From contig CAWCRU010000008.1 of the NCBI GenBank assembly GCA_963798075.1, positions 124,001 to 188,000 on the forward strand: a stretch of DNA of 64,000 nucleotides, written 5' to 3'. The DNA is from DATAOG01 sp963798075 (lineage in GTDB: Bacteria > Pseudomonadota > Alphaproteobacteria > Geminicoccales > Geminicoccaceae). Numbering within the stretch: position 1 is the first letter of the stretch; every line of letters begins with the position of its first letter. This document shows, in pieces, positions 52,576-62,346 of this stretch. The position numbers and the translations under genes were made by a program. Below the pieces are notes generated by a model, which made no database searches, was not told where the DNA came from, and saw only the letters and a program-made list of their open reading frames with translations.

Positions 52576-53205
52576 TCAATCACGCGCCCGCGCCTCCGCC
52601 AAGTCGCGTTTCACCGCGTCGACGTCGACCCCGGCGGCGCGCATCTTGGCCTCGGCCTGCTCCTTGACGGCCTCGCAGAGCGCCGCGACGAACGGGTCGA
52701 ACGCGCAGTGCTGGTCCATCTTGGTGTAGACCAGATCGTATTCGATCGGCGTCCAGCTCTCCATGCCGGCGAGATTGTGCTGGATCTGCACCTCCAGATG
52801 GTCGAGCGCGGTCGCAAGCCTGGCCTCGGGCGTCGCTTTGGCCTCGAACTCCTGCCAGAGATCGTGAATCTCGGTCCCGACCGGATCACCGAGACGCGCG
52901 CGGATCTCCACGATCGCCGCCCGCTCGCGCTCGGGCTTCATCGCCTTGCGCTCGCTGCGGTCGAAGACCGGCACATCACCGGTCAGCGCCTCGACCAGAT
53001 CGTGGGTCAGGATCATCCGCAGGGTCTTGGCGAGGTCGACCGGCCGCTCGAGCCGGCGGTGGACCAGCATCGCCATCAGCGCCATCTGCCAGCAGTGCTC
53101 GGCGACGCTTTCCTGCCGGCCGTTCGACAGCCAGCTGTGGCGGAGCTCGGTCTTCAGGCGCTCGGCCAGCGCCAGGAAGTCGAGCAGGGTTTGGACATCG
53201 GACAA
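52576..53205 (-). CDS. HD-domain phosphohydrolase (YfbR-like)
   Basis: A 209-residue protein of the HD_3 type. The metal-binding residues are in QESVAEHCWQMALMAML (first His), LTHDLVEALTGDVP (His-Asp) and a later Asp in ATALDHLEVQIQHN. Relatives are 5'-deoxynucleotidases or phosphohydrolases of small nucleotides. TTG 53205 is chosen because GGAG lies 8 bases upstream and the residues before it look random. It is divergent from the cyclase gene with about 195 bases between them, in which I see no other gene. Confidence 0.85.
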   Translation of the reverse strand: MSDVQTLLDFLALAERLKTELRHSWLSNGRQESVAEHCWQMALMAMLVHRRLERPVDLAKTLRMILTHDLVEALTGDVPVFDRSERKAMKPERERAAIVEIRARLGDPVGTEIHDLWQEFEAKATPEARLATALDHLEVQIQHNLAGMESWTPIEYDLVYTKMDQHCAFDPFVAALCEAVKEQAEAKMRAAGVDVDAVKRDLAEARARD

Positions 53206-53401
53206 AACGCGTGCTCCGGTTGGTGGGGGACCGTCCGCGCGCGGCGGCCGTCTGCAGCAATAGCCGAGCGGCGCGCCTGGCCCAAGCAAGACCGCGACGG
53301 GATCGCGATTTCCGGCGCGGCCATCTTCTCGCTCGCGCCCTTGCGGACCACCATCTCCTCACTGCGCGATCGCGTGCGAGCATGATTCGAGGGAGGCCCA
53401 T

Positions 53402-54616
53402 ATGGACCGGGACCCGAACGGCGACCTGCCTGCCGGGGACAGAGCAGCGCTTGCGGCGATCGCCGACTGGCTGATCGGCCAGGCCCGTCTGCAGCTGGCG
53501 CCGCTCGCGCTGATCGACGGCTTCTGCCGGCGGCTGCTCGAGCTCGGTGTCCCCCTCTGGCGGCTGCGCGCCGGCCAGGCGATCGCCAATCCGCTGGCCA
53601 GCGCCTGGGGGGTCGTCTGGACCCGCGACGGTGCCGGCACCCACGAATATACCGTACCGCGGACCCTGCTTGCGACTAGGGCCTACTTCGGCAGTCCCTT
53701 CCAGCAGATCATCCGAACCCGGCAGAGCTTCCGGCGCCGGCTTTCGGACCTCGACCCGGAGCGCGATCACCAGGTCCTGCACGAGATGGCCGCAGCCGGC
53801 GGCACCGACTACCTGGCCCTGCCGCTCGAGTACGGCGACGGCTCGGTGCAGGGCCTGAGTCTGGTGGCCGAGGGTGCCGCGGGCTTCAGCGACCGGCATC
53901 TCGAGATCGCGCAGGCCCTGCGCCAGCCGCTCGCGGCCGCGCTCGAGCCGACCGCGATGCGCCGCTCGAGTGCCAGCCTGCTGCGGACCTACCTCGGTGA
54001 CGGACCGGCCGAGGCGGTGCTCAAGGGCGCGATCAAGCGCGGCGATCGCAGGCGGATCGAGGCCGCGATCCTGTTCTCGGACCTGCGCGGCTTCACGGCA
54101 CTCAGCGAGCGGCTGGCGGAGGCGGCGCTGTTCCAGGCGCTCGACCGTTACTTCGAGGCGGTGGTCGAGGCGGTGCGCGCCGAGCAGGGCGACGTCCTCA
54201 AGTTCCTGGGCGATGGCATCCTCGCGATCTTCCCGCTCGAGACCGCGGGCAGTCGGCCGGCGGCCTGCGGGGCGGCGGTCCGGGCGGTCGAGCGGGCGAC
54301 CCTGCGTCTCGTCGGCGCGCCGCCCGCAGACGGGACGCCGCTCGCCTTCACCGCGACCCTCCACGTGGGCGACGTGGTCTACGGCAACATCGGCAGCCCC
54401 GACCGGCTCGACTTCACGGTGCTGGGCCCGGCGGTCAACCTCGTGAGCCGGCTCGAGGGCCTGGCCAAGCAGCTGGATCGGCCTGTGCTGTGCTCGGCGG
54501 CCTTCGCGCAGGCGCTCGCGGCGCCGGCCGAGGCGGTCGGCCGCTTTGCCCTCAGGGGCGTGGTGCTTGAGCAGGAAGTGTTCGCCCTGCCGCAGCCGGC
54601 GGGATCCCAGGCCTAG
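53402..54616 (+). CDS. Class III adenylate/guanylate cyclase
   Basis: A 404-residue soluble cyclase. Residues 1-200 form a sensory region of the type found in rhizobial cyclases (LAPLALIDGFCRRLLELGVPLWR, ALPLEYGDGSVQGLSLV), resembling a GAF-like fold. The catalytic domain (about 220-390) has both metal aspartates (AILFSDLRGFTALSERL and VLKFLGDGILAIFP) and the transition-state Asn/Arg in FTVLGPAVNLVSRLEGL. Substrate choice between ATP and GTP cannot be settled by eye. ATG 53402 follows GGGAGG. A product cyclic nucleotide could act on the cNMP/FHA protein at 170-1003. Confidence 0.92.
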   Translation: MDRDPNGDLPAGDRAALAAIADWLIGQARLQLAPLALIDGFCRRLLELGVPLWRLRAGQAIANPLASAWGVVWTRDGAGTHEYTVPRTLLATRAYFGSPFQQIIRTRQSFRRRLSDLDPERDHQVLHEMAAAGGTDYLALPLEYGDGSVQGLSLVAEGAAGFSDRHLEIAQALRQPLAAALEPTAMRRSSASLLRTYLGDGPAEAVLKGAIKRGDRRRIEAAILFSDLRGFTALSERLAEAALFQALDRYFEAVVEAVRAEQGDVLKFLGDGILAIFPLETAGSRPAACGAAVRAVERATLRLVGAPPADGTPLAFTATLHVGDVVYGNIGSPDRLDFTVLGPAVNLVSRLEGLAKQLDRPVLCSAAFAQALAAPAEAVGRFALRGVVLEQEVFALPQPAGSQA

Positions 54617-54696
54617 CGTCCGATCGCTTTGGGGAACCAAACCGGACCCGCCCTGTTGCCGTGACGAGTTCCTCGAGGCAAGACGAGGCGCCCGTC

Positions 54697-56037
54697 ATGA
54701 CGAAGGCTCTTTGTGGCTCGTTGCTCGCGGTCGCCGCGCTCGGCCTGGCGGCGTGCGGCGATCACGCAACCCTGCCGGTCGCCGCCGGCATCGGGCCCAA
54801 TCCCGAGTTGCCTGCCCCCGACCCTTCCATGGTGCCGACGGTCAACATCGCCGCAGCCGAGGGCTGGGCCGCCGGCACGACGCCGACCGCGGCCGAGGGC
54901 CTGAGCGTCGTGGCCTTCGCCGACGGCCTCGATCATCCGCGCTGGCTCTACGTGCTGCCGAACGGCGACGTCCTGGTCGCCGAGACCAACGCTCCGCCCA
55001 AGCCCGAGGACGGCAAGGGCATCAAGGGCTGGATCATGGGCCTGATGATGCAGCGCGCCGGTGCCGGCGGCGCCAGCGCCGACCGCATCACGCTGCTGCG
55101 CGACGCCGACGGCGACGGGGTCGTGGACAGCCGCTCGGTGTTCCTCGAAGGCCTGCACTCGCCGTTCGGGATGGCGCTGGTCGGCAAGGACTTCTACGTC
55201 GCCGACACCGACGCCCTGCTGCGTTTTCCGTACCAGGAAGGCGAGACGCGGATCGTGGCACCGGGCGAGAAAGTGACCGACCTGCCGGCCGGGCCGATCA
55301 ACCATCACTGGACCAAGAACGTGATCGCGAGCCCCGATGGCAGCAAGCTCTACGTCACGGTCGGGTCGAACAGCAACGTCGGCGAGAACGGCATGGCGGC
55401 GGAGGAGGGCCGCGCCGCGATCTGGGAGGTGGACCCCGCGACCGGCGAGCATCGGATCTTCGCGTCTGGCCTGCGCAACCCCAACGGCCTCGCCTGGCAG
55501 CCGGCGACGGGGGCGCTGTGGACCGCGGTCAACGAGCGCGACGAGCTCGGCAGCGACCTCGTCCCCGACTACATGACCGCGGTCCAGGACGGCGGGTTCT
55601 ACGGCTGGCCCTACAGCTACTATGGCCAGCATGTCGACGAACGGCCGCAGCCGCCGCGGCCCGATCTGGTCGCCAGGGCGATCGTTCCCGACTACGCGCT
55701 CGGGCCGCATACGGCCTCGCTCGGGCTGACCTTCGCGAAGGGTGCCGCGGCCATGCCGCCCGCCTTCAGGCAGGGCGCCTTCGTCGGTCAGCACGGCTCC
55801 TGGAACCGCGAGCCCCACAGTGGCTACGACGTCATCTTCGTGCCCTTCGCGGCCGGCCAGCCGGCCGGCGCTCCGCTCGACGTGCTGACCGGCTTCCTCG
55901 ACGCCGACGGTCACGCCCAGGGCCGCCCGGTCGGCGTCGCGATCGACCGCGCCGGGGCGCTGCTGGTCGGGGACGACGTCGGCAACCGGGTCTGGCGGGT
56001 CACGGCCGCGGACCAGAGCCGGACCGCCAGCCGATAG
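54697..56037 (+). CDS. PQQ-dependent sugar dehydrogenase-type lipoprotein
   Basis: A 446-residue six-bladed beta-propeller of the soluble glucose/sorbosone dehydrogenase family. A lipobox (ALGLAACGD) suggests membrane anchoring in the periplasm. Family motifs include VVAFADGLDHPRWLYVLPNGD, INHHWTKNVIASPDGSKLYV, GLRNPNGLAWQP, YGWPYSYYGQ and FVGQHGSWNREPHSGYDVIF. The enzyme probably oxidises an aldose or sorbosone with PQQ, passing electrons to the respiratory chain, but the substrate is not known. ATG 54697 begins the signal peptide; a GTG at 54661 is upstream in frame. Confidence 0.9.
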   Translation: MTKALCGSLLAVAALGLAACGDHATLPVAAGIGPNPELPAPDPSMVPTVNIAAAEGWAAGTTPTAAEGLSVVAFADGLDHPRWLYVLPNGDVLVAETNAPPKPEDGKGIKGWIMGLMMQRAGAGGASADRITLLRDADGDGVVDSRSVFLEGLHSPFGMALVGKDFYVADTDALLRFPYQEGETRIVAPGEKVTDLPAGPINHHWTKNVIASPDGSKLYVTVGSNSNVGENGMAAEEGRAAIWEVDPATGEHRIFASGLRNPNGLAWQPATGALWTAVNERDELGSDLVPDYMTAVQDGGFYGWPYSYYGQHVDERPQPPRPDLVARAIVPDYALGPHTASLGLTFAKGAAAMPPAFRQGAFVGQHGSWNREPHSGYDVIFVPFAAGQPAGAPLDVLTGFLDADGHAQGRPVGVAIDRAGALLVGDDVGNRVWRVTAADQSRTASR

Positions 56038-56107
56038 CCTCTGGCATCTTGTGCCAGGCATGCGATAGTGGCGGGCAGGGGGAGCAAAGCCGCAGCCGCG
56101 AGGGCGA

Positions 56108-56650
56108 ATGGCGACGCGGGCGATCAGCTACAGCTATGTCGACAGCCCGGTCGGCCGGCTGCTGCTGGCCGGCGCAAAGGACGGCCTCGCTCTGATCGGC
56201 TTCCCGAGCGGGCGCCGGCCGCGCGAGCCCTCGGCGAGCTGGACCCGCGACGACGGCGCGTTCGCGGAGGTGGTCGCCCAGCTCAGATCGTATTTCGCGG
56301 GTGAACGCCTGGAATTCTCGCTGCCGCTGCAGCCGGGCGGGACGCCATTTCAGGAGCGAGTGTGGTCGGCCCTGCGCGCGATCCCGTTCGGTGCGACCAT
56401 ATCCTATGGCGAGCTCGCGCGTCGGATCGGGCAGCCGCTTGCGGCGCGCGCGGTCGGCGCCGCCAACGGCGCCAACCCATTGCCGATCGTCGTGCCCTGC
56501 CACCGGGTGATCGGCGCCGACCACACGCTCACCGGCTTCGGCGGCGGCCTCGAGACCAAACGCTACCTGCTCGCCCACGAGGCGCGCTTCACCCGCCGCC
56601 CGGGCCGTCAGGGCGATCTGTTCGGGTTGAGTTCGCCGCCCGTCAAGTAA
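56108..56650 (+). CDS. ogt: Methylated-DNA-protein-cysteine methyltransferase
   Basis: A suicide enzyme that removes the methyl group from O6-methylguanine. The 180-residue protein has the Ogt-type N-terminal domain and a C-terminal DNA-binding domain with GTPFQERVWSALRAIPFG, SYGELARRIG and the active cysteine in IVVPCHRVIGAD. The length is typical for Ogt without an Ada domain. It stands alone, with about 150 bases before the convergent hydantoinase gene. Confidence 0.95.
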   Translation: MATRAISYSYVDSPVGRLLLAGAKDGLALIGFPSGRRPREPSASWTRDDGAFAEVVAQLRSYFAGERLEFSLPLQPGGTPFQERVWSALRAIPFGATISYGELARRIGQPLAARAVGAANGANPLPIVVPCHRVIGADHTLTGFGGGLETKRYLLAHEARFTRRPGRQGDLFGLSSPPVK

Positions 56651-56799
56651 AGCCGGCACTTGGCGCGGGCGACGGCACGATCGGTTCCGGAAAGACTTCG
56701 CGCTCAACGCTGTTTGACGGTATTCGAGCGATCGGAGTGCGTGGTTCGGGCCGTCCGACCGAAATGGTGGCGGCGGTGGCGGCGCGGCGTCGACCGAGC

Positions 56800-58905
56800 T
56801 CAGAGGTCGATCAGGATGTTGCCCGAGCGATCGAGGGACGCGCGCGCGCCGGGCGGGATGACGCAGGTGGCGTCGTACTCCTCGACGATGCAGGGGCCGG
56901 CGTGGAGCCTCGCGAGGGCGGCCCGGGCGATCACCGGCGTCTCGAGCCAGCCCACCTCGGGGCCGAAGTAGGCCTCCCGCGGCGGCCCGGCTTCGACGGT
57001 CGCCGAGGCCACGAACCCGAGCCCGGCCGGCGTCAGTCGCTCCTTTGCAAGACCTTGGCCGATCAGGCGGATCTCGGTGAGCTCGACCGGCTCATCGGGG
57101 CCGGCGCGGTGGCCGTAGGTGCGCTCGTGCTCCGCGCCGAAGGCTTCCTCGAGCGCGGCGACCGCCGCCTGGTCGAGCGGCCCGTCCGCGACCGGCAGGG
57201 TCAGATCGAAGCTCTGGCCCTGGTAGTGCAGGCTCGCCCGGCGCCGGATGCGCATCCGGTCGGCCGGGAAGCCTTCGGCAGCGAGCTGGCGTCGCGCCTC
57301 CTGGGCGAGCTTCGCCCAGGCGCGCTTGAGCGCGTCCCGATCCAGCCGGCGCAGCAGCCGCCGGAAGCTTTGCGCATAGTGGTGCTCGACCCCGGCGTAG
57401 AGCAGGCCGAAAGCGGAAAACAGCCCAGGTGCCGGCGGGATCAGGACGCGGCCCATGCCGAGTTCCCGCGCCATCGCGCAGGCGAACACCGGGCCGTTGC
57501 CGCCGAACGCGCAGAGCACGAAGTTGCGCGGGTCGCGGCCGCGCTCGATCGAGACCGCGCGGATCGCCCGGATCATGTTGGCGCTCGCGATCAGGTGAGC
57601 GCCATGGGCGGCGCGCTCGAGGCTGAGCCCGAGGGGTGCCGCGATTTGGTCCGCGAACGTCGATCGCGCCAGCCCGGCGTCCAAATTTAGGTCGCCGCCA
57701 ACCAGATAGCCGGGATTGATGTAGCCAAGGATGAGGTTCGCATCGGTGATCGTCGGGGCCGAGCCGCCGAGGCCGTAGCACACCGGGCCGGGTTGGGCGC
57801 CGGCGCTGTCGGGGCCCACCACGAGCGAGCCGCCGGCGTCGATGCGCACGATCGAGCCGCCGCCCGCCCCGACCTCGGCGAGGTCGATCGCCGGTACCTT
57901 GAGCAGGTAGCCCGCACCGGTCAAAAGACGCGAGCCGGTCATGATGCCGCCGCCCACCTGATATTCGAGCGCGCGCGAAAACTCGCCGCGCTCGATGACG
58001 CCGGCCTTGGCCGTGGTGCCGCCCATGTCGAAGGTGATGACGTTGGCAATGGCGCTCGCGCGCGCCAGCGCCCGGGCGCCGACGACGCCCCCGGCCGGGC
58101 CCGATTCGATGATGTGCATGGGCATGGCCGCGGCCGCCGCGGCGCTCATCAGGCCGCCGCTCGACTGCATGATCAAGAGCGGCGCCTGCACGCCCCGGGC
58201 CAAGAGATCGGCCTCGAGTCGGGCCAGATAGCGGGCGACGATGGGCATCACATAGGCGTTGATCACGGTGCTCGAGGTGCGCTCGTATTCCTTGATCTCG
58301 GGCAGCACGTCGGAGCTGATCGAGACCGGCAGGTCGGGCGCCAGGCGCTTCAGCACCGCTTTGATCAGCTGCTCGTGGGCGGGATTTGCAAAGCAGTTGA
58401 GCAGGCAGACGGCGATCGCCTGGACGCCCTTGTCCAGCAACTCGCGAACGGCGCGCTCGGCATCGGCGGGATCGAGCGGCCGGATGACGAGGCCGTCGGC
58501 CGCGACCCGCTCGTCGACCACGACGCGCAAAAAGCGCTCGACCAGGGCAGGCGGCTTGGTCCAGCCGATGTCGTAGAGCCGCGGCATGCGAAGATTGCGG
58601 ATCTCGAGGACGTCGCGAAAGCCCCTGGTCGTGATCAGGCCCGTCCGCGCGCCCTTCTGCTCCAGGATCGCGTTCGCGGCGACGGTCGTGCCGTGGCGCA
58701 CCTCGGCGATCTGCTCGCCGCCGATGCCAAGCTCGGCGAACAGCGCGGCCAGGCCTTCGGCGATCGCGCGGGCGTAGTCGTCGACCGAGGACGAGACCTT
58801 GCGGATGTGCACCCGGCCATCGCCCGCGACCAGCACGATGTCGGTGAAGGTGCCGCCGATGTCGACGCCGACCCGATAGCCTGCGGTGCCGAAGGCGATC
58901 CTCAC
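56800..58905 (-). CDS. Hydantoinase/oxoprolinase subunit A
   Basis: The ATP-using subunit of an oxoprolinase/hydantoinase/acetone-carboxylase-like enzyme. The 701-residue protein has the actin-like phosphate loop GVDIGGTFTDIVLV at the N-terminus, RHGTTVAANAILEQKGAR, a central QSSGGLMSAAAA and ESGPAGGVVGA, and the second phosphate motif NVITFDMGGTTAKAGVI. GTG 58905 is chosen because it forms a GTGA with the subunit B stop. The true substrate (5-oxoproline, a hydantoin or another cyclic amide) cannot be told from sequence. Confidence 0.93.
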   Translation of the reverse strand: MRIAFGTAGYRVGVDIGGTFTDIVLVAGDGRVHIRKVSSSVDDYARAIAEGLAALFAELGIGGEQIAEVRHGTTVAANAILEQKGARTGLITTRGFRDVLEIRNLRMPRLYDIGWTKPPALVERFLRVVVDERVAADGLVIRPLDPADAERAVRELLDKGVQAIAVCLLNCFANPAHEQLIKAVLKRLAPDLPVSISSDVLPEIKEYERTSSTVINAYVMPIVARYLARLEADLLARGVQAPLLIMQSSGGLMSAAAAAAMPMHIIESGPAGGVVGARALARASAIANVITFDMGGTTAKAGVIERGEFSRALEYQVGGGIMTGSRLLTGAGYLLKVPAIDLAEVGAGGGSIVRIDAGGSLVVGPDSAGAQPGPVCYGLGGSAPTITDANLILGYINPGYLVGGDLNLDAGLARSTFADQIAAPLGLSLERAAHGAHLIASANMIRAIRAVSIERGRDPRNFVLCAFGGNGPVFACAMARELGMGRVLIPPAPGLFSAFGLLYAGVEHHYAQSFRRLLRRLDRDALKRAWAKLAQEARRQLAAEGFPADRMRIRRRASLHYQGQSFDLTLPVADGPLDQAAVAALEEAFGAEHERTYGHRAGPDEPVELTEIRLIGQGLAKERLTPAGLGFVASATVEAGPPREAYFGPEVGWLETPVIARAALARLHAGPCIVEEYDATCVIPPGARASLDRSGNILIDL

Positions 58906-60662
58906 GCGCGCGTGACCGCAGGCGGCTTGCTCCAGCCGCGGGCAAGACGGAGCTGCTCGCGCAGGCGCGAGGTGGCGTCCCGGTCGACCGCACCGGCCTC
59001 GATCACGACGCCATAGTCGGCGCGCGCCGCCTCCAGGCTCAAAAGCTCGTTGCGGACATCGCGCAGGACCGCGCTCACATCCCGCTCCAACGGATCCCCC
59101 CAGCCGCCGGCGCCGGCCAGCTCGTGGCGGAACACATCGCCCTTGCCGATGGTCATGGTAAGCTTGGACGCGAGCGCCCGATTCTCGGTCTCGGGATTGA
59201 GCCAGTTGGCCGACGGCCGGCCCGGGCCGCCGCCATAGAGACCGTAGGGCCGAAACCGCCGCCGGTCGGAGCGCACCTGCAGGATGCCCTCGTCCTCGAG
59301 GAATCGGTAGTCGCGCCGGAACGGCACGCCGCCCCGGAATTTCCCCGGCCCCGCCTTGTCGGCCACGAACTCGTAGGCCTCGATCCGGATCGGCTGCTCG
59401 GCCTCGGTGACCTCGACCGAGTGCGAGGCCATGTTGGCGAACATGTTGGAGTTGCCATCGAGGCCGTCGGCGAAGGGCCGCGCCCCCCAGGCGCCGCAGG
59501 TGAAGTCGACGTAGATGAAGGGCGTGCGATCGGCATGCCAGCCGCCGATGCTGATCCCGGTGTTGCCGCCATCGGAGGCCGCGAACACCTTGTGGGGCAG
59601 CATCATGGCCAGACAGCCGAAGGCGCAGTCGACCATGCGAAAGCCGGTCAGGCCGCGCGCCGCGCAGGCGGCAGGCAGCACGCCGTTGGCGATCGTGCCC
59701 GCGGGTGCCACCACCTCGATCGCCCGGAACACGCCCTCGTTGTTCGGGATGCCCGCCGGCAGGACCGAGCGGATCGCGGTGTAGCTCGCGGCCTTGGTGT
59801 AGGAGAGCGTGTTGTTGATCGCGCCCTTGACCTGCGGATCGGTCCCGGTCCAGTCGACCCGCATCTGATCGCCCCGCTTGGTCATGGTCACGAACAGCCG
59901 GATCGGCTTTTCGAGCTCGACGCCGTCGTCGTCGATCCAGTCCTCGAAGCTCCATCGGCCATCCGGCAGCTCGAGCAGCGCCGCCCGCGTCAGCCGCTCG
60001 GCGTGGTCGATCACAGCCGCCATCAGGTCGCTGACGCCCTCCGCGCCATGGCGCGCGGCCAGTTCGAGAAACTGGCGCTCGGCGACGTGGCAGGCGGCGA
60101 GCTGGGCGCGCAGGTCGCCGAACACCTTGACCGGCAGCCGGACGTTGGCCTCGATCAGCGCGAACAGCGTCTCGTTGCGCACGCCTGCCGCATACAGCTT
60201 GAGCGGCGGGATACGCAGCCCCTCCTGGTAGATCTCGGTCGAATCGGATGCGTTCGAGCCCGCGACCCGGCCGCCGACGTCGGTGTGGTGGCAGATCGTG
60301 GCGGCGAACGCGAGCCGCTGTCCGTCCCGGTAGATCGGCTTGAACAGGAAGATGTCCGGCAGGTGCATGCCGCCAGCGAACGGGTCGTTCATGACGAACA
60401 CATCGCCCGCCGCCATGGTCCCGCCATAGCGCTCGACCACGACGGCCAGCGCGGTCGGGATCGAGCCCAGATGGCCGGGCAGGGTCAGGCCCTGCGCGAC
60501 CAGCTTGCCGTCCGCGTCGCAGAACGCGGTCGAGTAGTCCATGTTGTCCTTGAGCACGCCCGAGTAGGTCGTGCGGAAGATGGTCAGCGCCATCTCGTCG
60601 GCGAGCGCGGAGATCGCGTTCCTGAACAGCTCGAAGGTGATCGGATCGTCCTGGAGCGGCAT
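58902..60662 (-). CDS. Hydantoinase/oxoprolinase subunit B
   Basis: The partner of the A subunit. The 586-residue protein has DPITFELFRNAISALADEMA at the N-terminus, FVMNDPFAGGMHLPDIFL (metal-binding region), ICHHTDVGG, GTDPQVKGAINN and DGGNTGISIGGW, all family hallmarks. ATG 60662 is preferred; an in-frame ATG at 60701 would add 13 residues. The stop overlaps the GTG of subunit A by 4 bases. It is divergent from the SBP56 gene with about 190 bases between them and no clear promoter by eye. Confidence 0.93.
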   Translation of the reverse strand: MPLQDDPITFELFRNAISALADEMALTIFRTTYSGVLKDNMDYSTAFCDADGKLVAQGLTLPGHLGSIPTALAVVVERYGGTMAAGDVFVMNDPFAGGMHLPDIFLFKPIYRDGQRLAFAATICHHTDVGGRVAGSNASDSTEIYQEGLRIPPLKLYAAGVRNETLFALIEANVRLPVKVFGDLRAQLAACHVAERQFLELAARHGAEGVSDLMAAVIDHAERLTRAALLELPDGRWSFEDWIDDDGVELEKPIRLFVTMTKRGDQMRVDWTGTDPQVKGAINNTLSYTKAASYTAIRSVLPAGIPNNEGVFRAIEVVAPAGTIANGVLPAACAARGLTGFRMVDCAFGCLAMMLPHKVFAASDGGNTGISIGGWHADRTPFIYVDFTCGAWGARPFADGLDGNSNMFANMASHSVEVTEAEQPIRIEAYEFVADKAGPGKFRGGVPFRRDYRFLEDEGILQVRSDRRRFRPYGLYGGGPGRPSANWLNPETENRALASKLTMTIGKGDVFRHELAGAGGWGDPLERDVSAVLRDVRNELLSLEAARADYGVVIEAGAVDRDATSRLREQLRLARGWSKPPAVTRA

Positions 60663-60851
60663 GGCCCGGGCGGCAGCGGGGATCGCGACGGCGGCTACCA
60701 TAGCGGCAAAATCGTCGCCTTTGTCGATGGACTATGTGAAACTCGCAGGTGTTGAGAGGGTAGCGCCAAGGCCGCCGACCGGTAGGCTCGCGCCAGCCTT
60801 CTCGAACGCGACGTGCGGCTGAAACGCAAGAAATTATGGGGAGCTGCCCTC

Positions 60852-62243
60852 ATGGCCCAATGGACACCGGATCCGACTTTCTACCCATCGCCGCGCCTCG
60901 CGAGCCGCGCGCCGGCGGAGAAGCTTGCCTACGTCGCCGAGTTCGACCCCGACCGCAAGCAGCCCGACCGGCTGGCGGTGGTCGACGTCGATCCGAAATC
61001 CTCGAGCTATGCCAAGATCCTCAACCGGATCGAGGTCGGCACGGTCGGCGACGAGCTGCATCACTTCGGCTGGAACGCCTGCAGCTCCTGCCTGTGCCCG
61101 AATGCGCCCCATCCGCACGTCGAGCGCCGCTATCTGGTGGTGCCGGGGCTGCGTTCGTCCAACATCCACATCCTCGACACCAAGCCCGACCCGAAGGCAC
61201 CGAAGCTGGTCAAGACGGTCAAGGCCGCGGAGATCGCCGAGCGTGCCGACTATTCGCGGCCGCACACGGTGCACTGCGGGCCGGATGGGATCTACGTCAC
61301 GGCGCTCGGCAACGCCGCCGGCAAGGGTCCGGGCGGCATCTTCCTCATGGACCACGAGAGCTTCGAGGTCCGCGGCCGCTGGGAGATCGATCGCGGGCCC
61401 CAGCGCTTCGCCTACGACATGTGGTGGCACCTCGGCCACGACACCGTCGTGACCAGCGAGTGGGGCACGCCCGACATGGTCGAGAACGGGCTGATCCCAG
61501 AAAAAATCCTCGGCGCCCAGTACGGCCGCCGGCTGCATTTTTGGGACCTGCACAAGCGCAAGCACCTGCAGGAGATCGACTTCGGCGACAAATATCAGCT
61601 GGTGTTCGAGCTCCGCCCGGCCCACGACCCGACCCAGGCCTATGGCTTCGTCAACTGCGTGCTCTCGCTCGAGGACCTGTCGTCCTCGATCTGGACCTGG
61701 TATCGCGACGGGGACAAGTGGGCGGTCAAGAAGGTGATCACGATCCCGGCCGAGCCCGCCGACCCCGATGACCTGCCGCCGCTGCTGAAGGGCTTCAAGG
61801 CGGTGCCGCCGCTCGTCACCGATATCGATCTCTCGGTCGATGACAAATACCTCTACGTCTCCTGCTGGGGCACCGGCGACTTCCACCAGTACGACGTCTC
61901 GGACCCGATGAGCCCGAAGCTCACCGGCAAGGTCCGGCTCGGCGGCATCGTTTCCCGCGCACCGCATCCGGCCGGCAACGGCCCCCTCAACGGCGGGCCG
62001 CAGATGGTCGAGGTCAGCCGCGACGGCAAGCGGATCTACTTCACCAACTCGCTCTATGGCGCGATCGATCCGCAGTTCTATCCGGACGGGGTCAAGGGCT
62101 GGATGGTCAAGATCAACGCCAAGGAGGGAGGCGGCCTCGAGCTCGACCGTGACTTTTTCGTCGACTGGCCAGCCGGCCACCGTCCCCACCAGGTCCGCCT
62201 CCAGGGCGGCGATGCCTCGTCCGACTCCTACTGCTATCCGTGA
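60852..62243 (+). CDS. SBP56 selenium-binding protein / methanethiol oxidase
   Basis: A 463-residue beta-propeller of the SBP56 family, whose bacterial members oxidise methanethiol to formaldehyde, sulfide and peroxide. The cysteine pair is in NACSSCLCPNAPHP near residue 75, followed by DYSRPHTVHCGPDG and FAYDMWWHLGHDTVVTSEWG with the conserved histidines; a second set is near the end (HRPHQVRLQGGDASSD). No signal peptide is seen, unlike periplasmic bacterial methanethiol oxidases, so it may be cytosolic. ATG 60852 follows GGGGAG. It is divergent from the hydantoinase genes. Confidence 0.9.
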   Translation: MAQWTPDPTFYPSPRLASRAPAEKLAYVAEFDPDRKQPDRLAVVDVDPKSSSYAKILNRIEVGTVGDELHHFGWNACSSCLCPNAPHPHVERRYLVVPGLRSSNIHILDTKPDPKAPKLVKTVKAAEIAERADYSRPHTVHCGPDGIYVTALGNAAGKGPGGIFLMDHESFEVRGRWEIDRGPQRFAYDMWWHLGHDTVVTSEWGTPDMVENGLIPEKILGAQYGRRLHFWDLHKRKHLQEIDFGDKYQLVFELRPAHDPTQAYGFVNCVLSLEDLSSSIWTWYRDGDKWAVKKVITIPAEPADPDDLPPLLKGFKAVPPLVTDIDLSVDDKYLYVSCWGTGDFHQYDVSDPMSPKLTGKVRLGGIVSRAPHPAGNGPLNGGPQMVEVSRDGKRIYFTNSLYGAIDPQFYPDGVKGWMVKINAKEGGGLELDRDFFVDWPAGHRPHQVRLQGGDASSDSYCYP

Positions 62244-62274
62244 GCCGCCGCACCGCGGGTCGACGACCGTTTTC

Positions 62275-62305
62275 CCTGCCGGCCGGGTGCTGCCCGGCCG
62301 GCAGG
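62275..62305. terminator. Perfect 13-bp hairpin between converging genes
   Basis: CCTGCCGGCCGGG and CCCGGCCGGCAGG form a perfect 13-bp stem with a TGCTG loop, midway between the SBP56 stop and the convergent lipoprotein stop. It is the strongest hairpin in the window. No T-run follows, but its place favours a bidirectional terminator. Confidence 0.6.
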
Positions 62306-62346
62306 TCTCGCGTCAGCGACCGCGCCTCAGATCCCACTCCCCGACC

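Noticed and set aside
56651..56799. Possible gene remnant between ogt and the hydantoinase A subunit
   Set aside because: I read all frames and saw only low-complexity or random residues and no strong hairpin.
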